NCBI RefSeq assembly: GCF_900108245.1
Contig: NZ_FNUY01000003.1
Span: 124,001 to 188,000 of the forward strand
DNA: 64,000 nucleotides
Direction: 5' to 3'
From: Allobosea lathyri
GTDB lineage: Bacteria > Pseudomonadota > Alphaproteobacteria > Rhizobiales > Beijerinckiaceae
Under the pieces are notes generated by a model. It searched no databases and was not told where the DNA came from. It was given only the letters and a program-made list of their open reading frames with translations. Of the stretch, positions 45,085 through 53,679 are shown piece after piece; position 1 is the first letter of the stretch; every line of letters starts with the position of its first letter. The translations under genes were made by a program, and so were the position numbers.

Positions 45085-45384
45085 ATGCTGCGACGGTCTT
45101 TTCTTGCTGGCTTGGCGGCTGCTTTGCCTGTTTTGTTCGTCTCGGCCGCTGAAGCGCGAGGAAATCGGCCTTGCTCCGGCAAAAAGGGCGGCGTGTCGCA
45201 TTGTAGCGGTAGCAAGTTTGTCTGCAATAATGGCTCGATCAGCGCGTCAAAACGCTCGTGTGGCATTGGCGAAGGCAATGTAACGGATGATGATGCTTCG
45301 CCGTCATCGGAAGCGAATACAGGTGTTGGCTCCGGGAGCAAGCGAGGTCGCCGCTCAGGTTCGGGGCGCGGCAGCCGCTCCTGA
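45085..45384 (+). CDS. Secreted Cys-containing small protein, Ser/Gly/Arg-rich tail
   Basis: This 99-residue protein has a signal peptide (MLRRSFLAGLAAALPVLFV, cleavage near AEA). The mature domain has four cysteines (RPCSGKKGG, HCSGSKFVC, KRSCGIG) that could form two disulfides. The last 30 residues are low-complexity Ser/Gly/Arg. The gene is less GC-biased than its neighbours. Similar four-Cys domains with a CNNGSISASK-like core occur in secreted proteins of Rhizobiales. Function is unknown. Confidence 0.75.
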   Translation: MLRRSFLAGLAAALPVLFVSAAEARGNRPCSGKKGGVSHCSGSKFVCNNGSISASKRSCGIGEGNVTDDDASPSSEANTGVGSGSKRGRRSGSGRGSRS

Positions 45385-45540
45385 AAGCGGCTTTCCATTG
45401 ACGATGAATGGCTTGCGCCGTTGACGAATCCATGGCCCATGACCAAGTCAGCGCCACAGGCCTCACTTGGGGGGCGCTGACAAACGGCCGCCTTTTGCTT
45501 AATGCACGGCCGGATGAGAGCGGAAGGGAACGGCGTTAGT

Positions 45541-46695
45541 ATGCCTTGGAGCAACCAGAGCGGCGGTGGCGGTGGGGGAGGACCCTGGGGCCAGCGCGGA
45601 GGAAGCGGCGGCGGCGGCCCTTGGGGCGGCGGTCCGAACAGCGGAGGCGGTGGTTCTCCGCCCGATCTGGAAGAAATCCTGCGTCGTAGCCAAGACCGGC
45701 TGAAGAATCTCGTTCCCGGCGGCAATATCGGCGGCCGAGGCATCATCCTCGGTGTCCTGCTGCTGATCGTGTTCTGGCTCATGACCGGCTGGTACATCGT
45801 GCGGCCCAACGAGGTCGGCCTCAACCTGCGTTTCGGCAAGTTCATCGGCAAGACCGGCGAAGGCCTGAACTACAACTGGCCCTATCCGATCGGTGGCGTG
45901 ATCAAGCCCCAGGTCACCAATGTCATCACCACCGAAGTCGGCTTCCGTACCGTCGAGTCCGTGCGCGCATCGCGCCAGACCGATGTGATCGAGGAAAGCC
46001 TGATGCTGACCGGTGACGAGAATATCGTCGATATCGACGTGATCGTGCAGTGGAAGATCGATGCCGCTGCGCCTGAGGATTACGTCTTCAATATCCAGGA
46101 TCCTCCGGGCACCGTGAAGGCTGTCGCCGAGAGCGCGATGCGCGAGATCATCGGCCGCCGCAACATCCAGCCCGTTCTGACGACGGATCGTGGCGTGATC
46201 GAGACCGAGGTTCGCCAGTTGATGCAGGAGACGCTGAACTCCTACAAGGCCGGCGTGCAGATCAACCTCGTCCAGCTGCAGAAGGTCGACCCGCCACAGC
46301 AGGTCATCGACGCCTTCCGCGACGTCCAGGCGGCGCGAGCCGACCAGGAGCGCCTGCGCAACGAAGCGCAGACTTATGCCAACCGCGTCGTTCCCGAGGC
46401 TCGTGGCCGGGCGTCGCAGCTCGTCCAGGGTGCCGAAGCCTTCAAGGACCAGACGGTTGCGGAAGCGATCGGTCAGGCCAGCCGCTTCAACGCGGTCTAT
46501 GAGCAGTACAAGAACGCGCCGGGCGTGACCCGCGATCGTCTCTTCCTCGAGACGATGGAGCGCGTCATGGGCGGCACGGACAAGATCATCCTCGACGGCA
46601 CCGGCGGACAGGGCGTCGTGCCCTATCTGCCGCTGAGCGAACTCCAGCAACGGCGCCCGGCGCCAGGCGCGCCGCAGACGGGAGCCGTGCGATGA
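45541..46695 (+). CDS. hflK: FtsH protease activity modulator HflK
   Basis: This 384-residue SPFH/band-7 protein has a Gly-rich cytosolic N-terminus, a membrane helix at about 66-84 (GIILGVLLLIVFWLMTGWY), then the SPFH domain (YIVRPNEVGLNLRFGKF) and an Ala/Arg-rich helical tail with ARADQERLRNEAQTYANRV. Together with HflC it forms the ring-shaped complex around FtsH. The start MPWSNQSGG was preferred over upstream Met. It overlaps hflC by ATGA. Confidence 0.95.
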   Translation: MPWSNQSGGGGGGGPWGQRGGSGGGGPWGGGPNSGGGGSPPDLEEILRRSQDRLKNLVPGGNIGGRGIILGVLLLIVFWLMTGWYIVRPNEVGLNLRFGKFIGKTGEGLNYNWPYPIGGVIKPQVTNVITTEVGFRTVESVRASRQTDVIEESLMLTGDENIVDIDVIVQWKIDAAAPEDYVFNIQDPPGTVKAVAESAMREIIGRRNIQPVLTTDRGVIETEVRQLMQETLNSYKAGVQINLVQLQKVDPPQQVIDAFRDVQAARADQERLRNEAQTYANRVVPEARGRASQLVQGAEAFKDQTVAEAIGQASRFNAVYEQYKNAPGVTRDRLFLETMERVMGGTDKIILDGTGGQGVVPYLPLSELQQRRPAPGAPQTGAVR

Positions 46696-47657
46696 ACAGC
46701 TCCATTCTCCGCATCGGCGCACTGGTCGTCGTCGCCATCGCCGCGATCGTTTTCTATGCCGCGACCTTCGTGGTCCAGCAGACGCAGTCCGCGCTCGTCC
46801 TGCGCTTCGGCGCGGTCCGCAGCGTCGTCACCGAGCCCGGCCTCTACTTCAAGCTGCCGGCGCCGTTCGAACAGGTCACCCTGCTCGACAACCGCATCCT
46901 CGATCTCGACCTGCCGGCGCAGGAAATCATTGCCTCGGACCAGAAGCGTCTCGTTGTCGATGCGTTCACGCGCTACCGCATCTCCGATCCGCTGCGGTTC
47001 TACCAGGCCGTGAACAACATCCCGCGCGCCAACTCGCAGCTGGCCTCGATCGTGAACGGCAATGTCCGCAGCGTGCTCGCGGAAGCCAGCTTCACCTCGA
47101 TGGTCCGCAACGATCGCGCGCGGCTGATGAACCGCATCCGTGACGATGTGAACCGCGAGGCCGCCCGCTTCGGCATGACGGTCGTCGATGTTCGCCTGCG
47201 TCGCGTGGATCTGCCTGCAGCCAACTCGGCTGCGGTGTTCCAGCGCATGCAGACCGAGCGTCAGCGCGAGGCGGCCGAAGCCCGCGCGCTCGGTGGCCAG
47301 CAGGCCCAGGAAATCCGGGCACGGGCCGACAGGGACTCCACCATCATCGTCGCCGAGGCCCAGCGCCGCGCCGACGAGATCCGAGGCGAGGGTGAAGGCG
47401 AGCGCAACCGCGTCTTCGCCGAAGCCTTCGGCAAGGATCCGGAGTTCTTCGTGTTCTACCGCTCGATGCAGGCCTATGAGGCTTCCATCAAGCCGGGCGA
47501 TACACGCATGGTTCTGTCGCCGGATTCGCCGTTCTTCCGCTTCTTCAACGGGCCCAACGCCCCGCGAGTGGCAGGACCGGCGAATGCTCCCGGCACCGTT
47601 CCCGCGCCGGCAGCACCTCCGGCGCCGGCGGCTCCCGCCGCACCGGCACGGCCCTGA
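46692..47657 (+). CDS. hflC: FtsH protease activity modulator HflC
   Basis: This 321-residue SPFH protein has an N-terminal membrane segment (about 5-25), the SPFH start QTQSALVLRFGAV, the helical EAQRRADEIRGEGEGERNRV repeat and a DPEFFVFYRSMQAYEASIK segment diagnostic of HflC. It ends in an Ala/Pro-rich tail. It is coupled to hflK by a four-base overlap and followed by a DUF2065 gene and degP, a conserved quality-control cluster. Confidence 0.96.
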   Translation: MNSSILRIGALVVVAIAAIVFYAATFVVQQTQSALVLRFGAVRSVVTEPGLYFKLPAPFEQVTLLDNRILDLDLPAQEIIASDQKRLVVDAFTRYRISDPLRFYQAVNNIPRANSQLASIVNGNVRSVLAEASFTSMVRNDRARLMNRIRDDVNREAARFGMTVVDVRLRRVDLPAANSAAVFQRMQTERQREAAEARALGGQQAQEIRARADRDSTIIVAEAQRRADEIRGEGEGERNRVFAEAFGKDPEFFVFYRSMQAYEASIKPGDTRMVLSPDSPFFRFFNGPNAPRVAGPANAPGTVPAPAAPPAPAAPAAPARP

Positions 47658-47678
47658 TCTTGAAGACGAGCGTCGCGC

Positions 47679-47867
47679 ATGTTTGATTTCATCGCGGCGC
47701 TCGGCCTCGTTTTCGCGATCGAGGGAATCCTGTTCGCGGCGGTGCCGAACCTCGCCAAGGATGCGTTGCGCAGCGCGGCGGAAACACCCGCCGACCGGAT
47801 GCGCCTGATCGGGCTCGGCTCCGCCGTGCTGGGGGTCGTTCTGGTCTGGGTCGCGCGCGGAATGTGA
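47679..47867 (+). CDS. DUF2065 two-helix membrane protein
   Basis: This 62-residue protein with two membrane segments (FIAALGLVFAIEGILFAAVPN and LIGLGSAVLGVVLVWVARG) belongs to the small DUF2065 family, which habitually lies between hflC and degP. It starts 22 bp after hflC. The role is unknown; by association it may help the HflKC-FtsH or DegP machinery. Confidence 0.93.
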   Translation: MFDFIAALGLVFAIEGILFAAVPNLAKDALRSAAETPADRMRLIGLGSAVLGVVLVWVARGM

Positions 47868-47917
47868 CGGAATGTGACTTGAACGTGCACATGATCGTGT
47901 TTGATGACATGATCGTG
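47859..47917. promoter_or_regulatory. Paired direct repeats upstream of degP
   Basis: GGAATGTGAC occurs twice in tandem (47859-47868 and 47869-47878). The 10-mer CATGATCGTG occurs at 47890-47899 and 47908-47917, 18 bp apart. All four units lie before the degP start at 48007 and overlap the 3' end of the DUF2065 gene. Envelope-stress promoters often carry paired response-regulator sites, so these are candidates. No consensus was matched. Confidence 0.35.
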
Positions 47918-48006
47918 CGTCGCCCTTCCGCCGCAATTTGGAGTTCAATCTGTCGGGTGTTTTGCGCCGCTCAGATCGGCCTGAATTTTCTGTTACGAGG
48001 ACACAG

Positions 48007-49539
48007 ATGGCATTGAAATCCATTCCCGCTGCCCGGCCGATGCGCATTGCGCTGCTGGCCGGTGTCGCCTGCCTGGCACTGGTGGCGTCGCCCATTCTCG
48101 TGCCCGCGCAGACTGCCTCCTCGCCCGTGCTGCAAGGCCAGGTTTCGCTTGCCGATCTGGCCGAGCGCGTGATGCCGGCCGTGGTCAACATCTCGGCCGT
48201 GACCACCAGCGATACCCGCAGCCGCACCCTGCCGCAGCTGCCGCAGCTCGGCCCCGATACGCCGTTCGGTGATCTCTTCGAGGAATTCTTCAACCGTCGC
48301 GGCCAGGGCCAGCAGGGGCAGGGCCAGCAGGGCCAGAACCAGCCGCCGCAGCAGCGCCGCTCGCAATCCGCCGGTTCGGGCTTCGTGATCGACGCCTCGG
48401 GCATCGTGGTGACCAACAACCACGTCATCGGCGATGCCAACGAGATCACCGTGATCTTTAACAGCGGGCTCAGGCTCAAGGCCGAGGTGATCGGCAAGGA
48501 CACCAAGGTCGATCTGGCCGTGCTCCGCGTGAAGCATGACAAGCCGCTGCCGGCCGTGAAGTTCGGCGATTCCGACGCCATGCGCATCGGTGACCCCGTG
48601 ATGGCGATCGGCAACCCGTTCGGCCTGGGCGGCTCGGTCTCCTCGGGCATCGTCTCGGCACGCAACCGCGACATCCAGCAGGGCCCCTACGACACCTATA
48701 TCCAGACCGATGCTGCCATCAACAAGGGCAATTCGGGCGGGCCGCTGTTCAACATGGCCGGTGAAGTCATCGGCATCAACACGGCGATCCTGTCGCCGAC
48801 GGGCGGTTCGGTCGGCATCGGTTTTGCCGTTCCGTCCGCGCTTGCCGCCAATGTGGTCGAGCAGCTGCGTGAGTTCGGCGAGACCCGTCGCGGCTGGCTC
48901 GGCGTGCGCATCCAGAGCGTCGACGACGCCACTGCCGAGGCGCTCGGCCTTGGCACGGCGCGCGGCGCGCTCGTCGCCGGCATCGACGAGAAGGGGCCGG
49001 CCAAGCCGTCAGGCCTCGAAATCGGCGACGTCGTGACCAAGTTCGACGGCAAGGAGGTCAAGGATTCGCGCGACCTGCCCCGCATCGTCGCCGCGACGCC
49101 GGTCGGCAAGGATGTGCCGATCACCGTCATTCGCAAGGGCAAGGAGCTGGTGAAGACCGTCAAGCTCGGTCGCCTGGAGGATGGCGAGAAGGTGCAGCCG
49201 GCCTCCGCGAAGCAACCGGCCGAGCCGGCCAAGCCCGCGGTAACCACGGCGCTGGGTCTCGAATTCTCGCCCCAGACCGACGACCTGCGGAAGCGCTATT
49301 CAATCAAGGATGGCACCAAGGGCGTCGTGATCACCAAGGTCGATCCCAACTCCAACGCCGCCGACAAGCGCATCATGGTCGGAGAGCTGGTCGTCGAAAT
49401 CGGCCAGGAGGCGGTCAATTCGCCTGAGGACGTGACCAAGCGCCTCGATGCGTTGAAGAAGGAGGGCAAGAAGTCGGCCCTGCTCCTGATCTCGAATGCC
49501 CAGGGCGAAGTCCGCTTCGTCGCTGTGTCCATGAACTGA
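48007..49539 (+). CDS. degP: DegP/HtrA-type periplasmic serine endoprotease (Do family)
   Basis: This 510-residue protein has an N-terminal signal sequence (IALLAGVACLALVASPILVPA). The catalytic triad is His139 (TNNHVIGD), Asp169 (KVDLAVL) and Ser243 (GNSGGPLF). Two PDZ domains follow (about 265-385 and 410-505). A Gln/Gly-rich loop (about 97-120) precedes the protease core, as in the LA loop of Do proteases. It degrades misfolded envelope proteins. ATG at 48007 follows GAGGA by about 6 bases. A terminator follows at 49565. Confidence 0.97.
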   Translation: MALKSIPAARPMRIALLAGVACLALVASPILVPAQTASSPVLQGQVSLADLAERVMPAVVNISAVTTSDTRSRTLPQLPQLGPDTPFGDLFEEFFNRRGQGQQGQGQQGQNQPPQQRRSQSAGSGFVIDASGIVVTNNHVIGDANEITVIFNSGLRLKAEVIGKDTKVDLAVLRVKHDKPLPAVKFGDSDAMRIGDPVMAIGNPFGLGGSVSSGIVSARNRDIQQGPYDTYIQTDAAINKGNSGGPLFNMAGEVIGINTAILSPTGGSVGIGFAVPSALAANVVEQLREFGETRRGWLGVRIQSVDDATAEALGLGTARGALVAGIDEKGPAKPSGLEIGDVVTKFDGKEVKDSRDLPRIVAATPVGKDVPITVIRKGKELVKTVKLGRLEDGEKVQPASAKQPAEPAKPAVTTALGLEFSPQTDDLRKRYSIKDGTKGVVITKVDPNSNAADKRIMVGELVVEIGQEAVNSPEDVTKRLDALKKEGKKSALLLISNAQGEVRFVAVSMN

Positions 49540-49564
49540 GATTTATCGCGTTCGATGCTCTTTG

Positions 49565-49594
49565 GGGCGGCCCATCCGGGCCGCCCTTTTTCGT
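49565..49594 (+). terminator. Factor-independent terminator after degP
   Basis: GGGCGGCCC (49565-49573) pairs with GGGCCGCCC (49578-49586) around a four-base loop (ATCC), followed by TTTTTT. It ends the hflK-hflC-DUF2065-degP transcript just before the cupin gene. Confidence 0.85.
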
Positions 49595-49619
49595 TCGATC
49601 TGCCGATGGGAATGCCGAG

Positions 49620-49961
49620 ATGAAGATTAGCGATATTGCGTTCGTCACCACCGATTGGGCGAGCGTTGCGCCCGAGCGCCATGCCGGCGAGGAGGGCGAG
49701 GCGATCTGGCGCACGCAGTATTTCGGGCCTGCCGACAACCGCATCCGGGTTCGGATGGTCGAGTATTCCCCGGGCTATATCGCCGATCACTGGTGCTCGA
49801 AGGGACACATCATCCTGTGCCTGGACGGCGAGATGGAAACGACGCTGGAGGACGGTCGCGTCTTTCCGCTGCGGCCGGGCATGAGCTATCAGGTCGCCGA
49901 TCAGGCGGAGGCGCACCGCTCCAGCGCCCCCAAGGGCGCGAAGCTGTTCATCGTCGATTAG
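49620..49961 (+). CDS. DHCW-motif cupin protein
   Basis: This 113-residue cupin has the motif YIADHWCSKGHIILCLDGEM and FPLRPGMSYQVADQAEAHRS, giving His/Cys metal candidates. It belongs to the DHCW-motif cupin-fold group. It begins 26 bp after the degP terminator, so it has its own promoter. Function is unknown; the fold suggests small-molecule binding or an enzyme. Confidence 0.88.
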   Translation: MKISDIAFVTTDWASVAPERHAGEEGEAIWRTQYFGPADNRIRVRMVEYSPGYIADHWCSKGHIILCLDGEMETTLEDGRVFPLRPGMSYQVADQAEAHRSSAPKGAKLFIVD

Positions 49962-49989
49962 GTATCGTCGCCTGCATTCGGGCCCGAAC

Positions 49990-50093
49990 CGTCATCCTGG
50001 ACAAGCGGCGAAGCCGCGCAGCTCCGGGATCCATCGGAGGGCGCAGCGTCCCACGATGGATCCCGGGCCGACCTTCGGTCGCCCAGGATGACG
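49990..50093. repeat. Dispersed palindromic element, family A, copy 6
   Basis: This copy begins CGTCATCCTGGACAAGCGG and ends TCGCCCAGGATGACG, with inner arms GGGATCCATCG and CGATGGATCCC. Its left half is nearly identical to copy 5 at 39119. It lies between convergent cupin and serB genes. Confidence 0.92.
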
Positions 50094-50122
50094 GCGTGTT
50101 TTCACGCAAAATCGTCAAACAT

Positions 50123-51010
50123 TCAGCCGCGCACGATCTCGGCGCCGGTGTAGCCCTGCGCATAGAGCAGCGCGCTAAGGTCGGCATGGTCGAGCCTCGC
50201 ATCGGCTGCCGCGGCGACGGCCGGCTTGGCACGGAAGGCGACGCCGAGGCCGGCTTCGCCGAGCATGGCGAGGTCGTTGGCGCCATCGCCCACGGCCAGT
50301 GTCAGCTCCGGCGCGAGGCTGAAGCGCGCGCGCAACTCGATCAGGGAATCGAGCTTGGCCTGCTTGCCGAGGATCGGATCGGCGACTTCGCCGGTCAGGA
50401 CGCCGTTCTCGGCGAGCAGCAGGTTCGAGCGGTGCTCGTCGAAGCCGATTGTGGCGCTGATCGGGCCTGAGAATACGGTGAAGCCGCCCGAGACCAGCGC
50501 GGAATAGCCGCCATTGGCGCGCATGGTGCGGACGAGCTCCCGGCCGCCGGGTGTCAGCGTGATCCGCTGGGCGATGATCTCGTCGACCACGGCGAGCGGC
50601 ACGCCCTTCAGCAGGGCAACGCGTTCGCGCAAGGCCGGCTCGAACTCGATCTCGCCGCGCATGGCGCGTTCGGTGATGCCCGAGACCTTTTCCTTCAGCC
50701 CGACATAGGCGGCGAGTTCATCGATGCATTCCTGGCCGATCATCGTCGAATCCATATCGGCGAGGAACAGCGCCTTGCGCCGTGTCGCGGCGGGCTGGAC
50801 GATGATGTCGATGGCGGCACCGGCGAGCGCGACGCGGATTTCGGTTTCGAGCTTGCGCGCGTCGGCGCCTTCCGCGAAGAGGTCGGCGGCGATCTCGCCG
50901 TCGAGGCGAGCCGTGGCGGTCACACCGGGCAGGCTGCCCGCGAGACGCGCGAGCAGGGGCTCATCGACCAGCGCCTGACCATGAGCGGAAACGAGTGTCG
51001 CGACGAGCAT
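50123..51010 (-). CDS. serB: Phosphoserine phosphatase SerB
   Basis: This 295-residue HAD-superfamily enzyme carries out the last step of serine synthesis. The nucleophile motif is DMDST with Asp85 and Asp87; SGGFTVFS (motif II), GKQAKLD with Lys (III) and VGDGANDLAML (IV) follow. An N-terminal 80-residue domain (ACT-like in position) precedes it. The start at 51010 lies 17 bp from the divergent miaA start. Confidence 0.96.
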   Translation of the reverse strand: MLVATLVSAHGQALVDEPLLARLAGSLPGVTATARLDGEIAADLFAEGADARKLETEIRVALAGAAIDIIVQPAATRRKALFLADMDSTMIGQECIDELAAYVGLKEKVSGITERAMRGEIEFEPALRERVALLKGVPLAVVDEIIAQRITLTPGGRELVRTMRANGGYSALVSGGFTVFSGPISATIGFDEHRSNLLLAENGVLTGEVADPILGKQAKLDSLIELRARFSLAPELTLAVGDGANDLAMLGEAGLGVAFRAKPAVAAAADARLDHADLSALLYAQGYTGAEIVRG

Positions 51011-51027
51011 ATGAGGGACCGGGACAG

Positions 51028-51960
51028 GTGACGATAGGGTCGGTGACGATCAAGGCGGTGCTCATCGCAGGTCCGACCGCGAGCGGCAAGTCCGCGCTGG
51101 CGATGGAGATTGCGCGCCGCTACGGCGGGACCGTGGTCAACGCCGATTCCATGCAGGTCTATGCCGATCTGCGCACGATCACCGCGCGCCCGACGGAGGC
51201 GGAGGAGCGCTCCGTGCCGCACCGGCTCTACGGCCATGTCGACGGCGCGGTGAATTATTCGGCGATGCGCTACGCGGCCGATGTCGTGGACGTGCTGGCG
51301 GAGCTTGGGCGCAGCGGCTCGTTGCCCGTGCTGGTCGGCGGGACCGGGCTCTATTTCAAGGCGTTGACCGAGGGCTTTTCGGCGATGCCGGCGGTTCCCG
51401 AGGCCATCCGCCTGGCCTTTCGCGCCCGCGTCGAGGGCAAGGATACGGACGCGCTGCATGCCGAACTCGCGGGCCTCGACCCGCTGATGGCGGAGCGGCT
51501 CAGGCCGACCGACCGGATGCGGATCATGCGCGCGCTCGAGGTCTTCCTCGCAACCGGCCGGTCTCTGGCGAGCTTCCAGGGCGACCGCGAACCCGGCCCG
51601 CTCGACGGACTGCCGTTATTGCGCCTGTTCGTCAGCCCGCAGCGCGAGGAGGTGCGGGAGCGCATCGACCGGCGATTCGAGACGATGATCGCAAACGGCG
51701 CGCTCGATGAGGTCGACAGACTGCGTGCGCGCCGGCTCGATCCGCTATTGCCGATCATGCGCGCCCATGGCGTGCCCGGCCTGATCGCGCATCTCGACGG
51801 CATGATGACGCTCGATGAGGCGATTGCGCGCGGCCAGACGGATACGCGGGCCTATGCCAAGCGTCAGGTCACCTGGTTTCGCCACCAGATGGCGGGCTGG
51901 CAGGCGGTGGCTCCCGAAGCGGCGCTCGATGTCGCGCTGCGGGCGCTCGACTTCGGGTGA
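51028..51960 (+). CDS. miaA: tRNA dimethylallyltransferase MiaA
   Basis: This enzyme of about 310 residues adds a dimethylallyl group to A37 of tRNAs that read U-starting codons. The P-loop is GPTASGKS, near residues 15-22; DSMQVYADLRTITARP, PHRLYGHVDG, VLVGGTGLYFKAL and RQVTWFRHQ are all diagnostic. The start is uncertain: GTG at 51028 follows GAGGGA and is chosen; GTG at 51043 or 50995 is possible. It is divergent from serB. Confidence 0.95.
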   Translation: MTIGSVTIKAVLIAGPTASGKSALAMEIARRYGGTVVNADSMQVYADLRTITARPTEAEERSVPHRLYGHVDGAVNYSAMRYAADVVDVLAELGRSGSLPVLVGGTGLYFKALTEGFSAMPAVPEAIRLAFRARVEGKDTDALHAELAGLDPLMAERLRPTDRMRIMRALEVFLATGRSLASFQGDREPGPLDGLPLLRLFVSPQREEVRERIDRRFETMIANGALDEVDRLRARRLDPLLPIMRAHGVPGLIAHLDGMMTLDEAIARGQTDTRAYAKRQVTWFRHQMAGWQAVAPEAALDVALRALDFG

Positions 51961-51966
51961 TGAACC

Positions 51967-53427
51967 TCAGGCGGCCACTGCGATCTCGGCTTCTGCGATG
52001 CGGATGCAGTTTCGCCCGTCATTCTTGGCGCGATAGAGGGCGCGGTCGGCGCGTTCGATGAAATGGGTGAGGGTTTCGCCCGGCCGGCGCGTCGCGATGC
52101 CGAAACTGGCCGAGACGGTCAGCGCCAGGGTTTCCGAGACGGGCAGGGATCTCGTGGCCAGCGCGTCCTGAATGCGCTGCGCCTTTTTCGATGCGGTGGC
52201 GAGATCGGCGCAGGGCAGGAAGATGGCGAACTCCTCGCCGCCGAAACGGCCGACGAGATCATGATCCGCCCGGACGCTGCCGAGCAGTAGATCGGCAAAG
52301 GCACGGATGACGGCGTCGCCGGCGCCATGGCCGTGGCTGTCGTTGACGCTCTTGAAATGATCGAGATCGACCATGACGAGCGAGGTGTCCCCATCGGACA
52401 GATCGCAGGCGGCGATCGCAGCATTGGCCTTCTCGGTGAAGGAGCGGCGGTTGAGCAGGGCGGTGAGCGGGTCCGTCTCGGCGAGGCGGCGCAGTTCCTG
52501 CTCGCGCTCCTCGCGATGGCCGATTTCCTCCGACAAAGCGCGGCGGGTGGCGCGCTCGCGGCCGATCTCGAGCGCCAGCGTCGCGGCGCGCGATTGCAGC
52601 GTCTGGTTGGCGACCGTCAGATCGGACACGTCGGTCAGGGTCAGGACGAGGCCATCGCCTAGCGGGGCGATAGCGATCTGCAGCCATGTCACCTTGCCGT
52701 CGCGGGTGAAGGAGGTTTCGATCAGATCGCCACGCCGGAGTTCGATCGCGTAGAGGCAGCGACGCCAGATCAGGATATCGGCGAGAAACGGCAGGCTTTC
52801 GCGCGCATCGGTGTCGAGCAGGGGCGCGTCGCCATGGCCGGCAATGAGGGCCGCGCGGCGGTTGGCGGTGATGATCAGCGTGCGTTCGATGTTGCCGTCG
52901 TCGTCGCGAATGGCACGCAGTGCAACGATGCCGGATGGCGAGGTGTCGAGCACGGTCGTCAGGAGTTCCTCGCGGAACTGGAGGGGACGGCTGAAAATGA
53001 TCAGGAAACGGTCGCCGTTTTCCGCCGTGGTCGGCATGACCAGCCTCTCCCAGAGGCAGACCCTCACCGTCTTGAGCGAGCGATGCACGGTATAGGCAGG
53101 CTTGCCGTCGGCGAGCGCCTGATCGCAGCAGGCAATGGTGAAGCGGGCGACCTGCGGCGTCATTCCCGAGACCCGTTCGCCGAGGCGGTTGCCGCCGACA
53201 TAGCGAATGATCTCGCGGCCATAATGCGTGTAGAGGTAGTCGCCATCGCTGGTCGGGGCGAGCACCATCAGATCGTAGCCGAATATCGGCATGAGCTCTG
53301 CGGCGAAAGCCTCATAGGGCGCGCCGCCTTCGGCACGCGCATGAACGGCAAAGCGGCGCAGCAGCTCCGCCACCTCCGGCGCATGGGCCCGCGCCGTGAT
53401 GTTCTCGGTATGGACTTCCTGGTACAT
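51967..53427 (-). CDS. GGDEF-domain protein (probable diguanylate cyclase)
   Basis: This 486-residue cytosolic protein has a PAS-like sensory region (LLTTVLDTSPSGIVALRAIRD and VTWLQIAIAPLGDGLVLTLTDVSD) and a coiled linker (about 275-320). The C-terminal GGDEF domain follows DPLTALLNRRSF, and its signature reads GGEEF near residue 395. The residues are compatible with active c-di-GMP synthesis. The inhibitory RxxD site is not in the standard register (R-A-D-H-D), so feedback control may be weak. No membrane helix is seen. The stop abuts miaA convergently. Confidence 0.92.
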   Translation of the reverse strand: MYQEVHTENITARAHAPEVAELLRRFAVHARAEGGAPYEAFAAELMPIFGYDLMVLAPTSDGDYLYTHYGREIIRYVGGNRLGERVSGMTPQVARFTIACCDQALADGKPAYTVHRSLKTVRVCLWERLVMPTTAENGDRFLIIFSRPLQFREELLTTVLDTSPSGIVALRAIRDDDGNIERTLIITANRRAALIAGHGDAPLLDTDARESLPFLADILIWRRCLYAIELRRGDLIETSFTRDGKVTWLQIAIAPLGDGLVLTLTDVSDLTVANQTLQSRAATLALEIGRERATRRALSEEIGHREEREQELRRLAETDPLTALLNRRSFTEKANAAIAACDLSDGDTSLVMVDLDHFKSVNDSHGHGAGDAVIRAFADLLLGSVRADHDLVGRFGGEEFAIFLPCADLATASKKAQRIQDALATRSLPVSETLALTVSASFGIATRRPGETLTHFIERADRALYRAKNDGRNCIRIAEAEIAVAA

Positions 53428-53493
53428 AGCCGTCCCGTTTCGAATGGCGGACAGTAGCGGCTTGGCCTTGAGAAAGTGTTCCCTTTGGTCGCT

Positions 53494-53527
53494 GGATTTT
53501 CAGGAAGCTGGGATTTTCAGGAAGCTG
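53494..53527. repeat. Perfect tandem duplication of 17 bp
   Basis: GGATTTTCAGGAAGCTG occurs twice head to tail (53494-53510 and 53511-53527). It lies in the 376-bp gap before ilvB, upstream of the leader peptide. It may be a slippage product, or it may duplicate a promoter element. Confidence 0.7.
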
Positions 53528-53643
53528 GCAAGGCGAAGCCGAAAGGCCGGTTGCCCCACTGACGATCCATGCCGCGTTGCCGCTTGACCGCGCCCGGAGT
53601 GTCGGCTAGCCTTCCGCAATAACCGCGAAGGGTCGAAGGCGTT

Positions 53644-53679
53644 ATGCGCAAGCTTATTATCGTACGGGTGCGCTGGTAG
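53644..53679 (+). CDS. ilvB leader peptide MRKLIIVRVRW
   Basis: This 11-codon frame reads ATG CGC AAG CTT ATT, then ATC GTA CGG GTG CGC TGG TAG. Leu, Ile, Ile, Val and Val occur within seven codons, the amino acids made by the pathway. A GAAGG site precedes the ATG. It overlaps the alternative stem-loops that control read-through to ilvB. Such a leader senses charged tRNA-Leu/Ile/Val by ribosome stalling. Confidence 0.85.
   Translation: MRKLIIVRVRW

Noticed and set aside
45449..45480. 8-bp inverted repeat TCAGCGCC/GGCGCTGA upstream of hflK
   Set aside because: The loop is 16 bases and no T run follows directly, so a terminator or operator is not supported.
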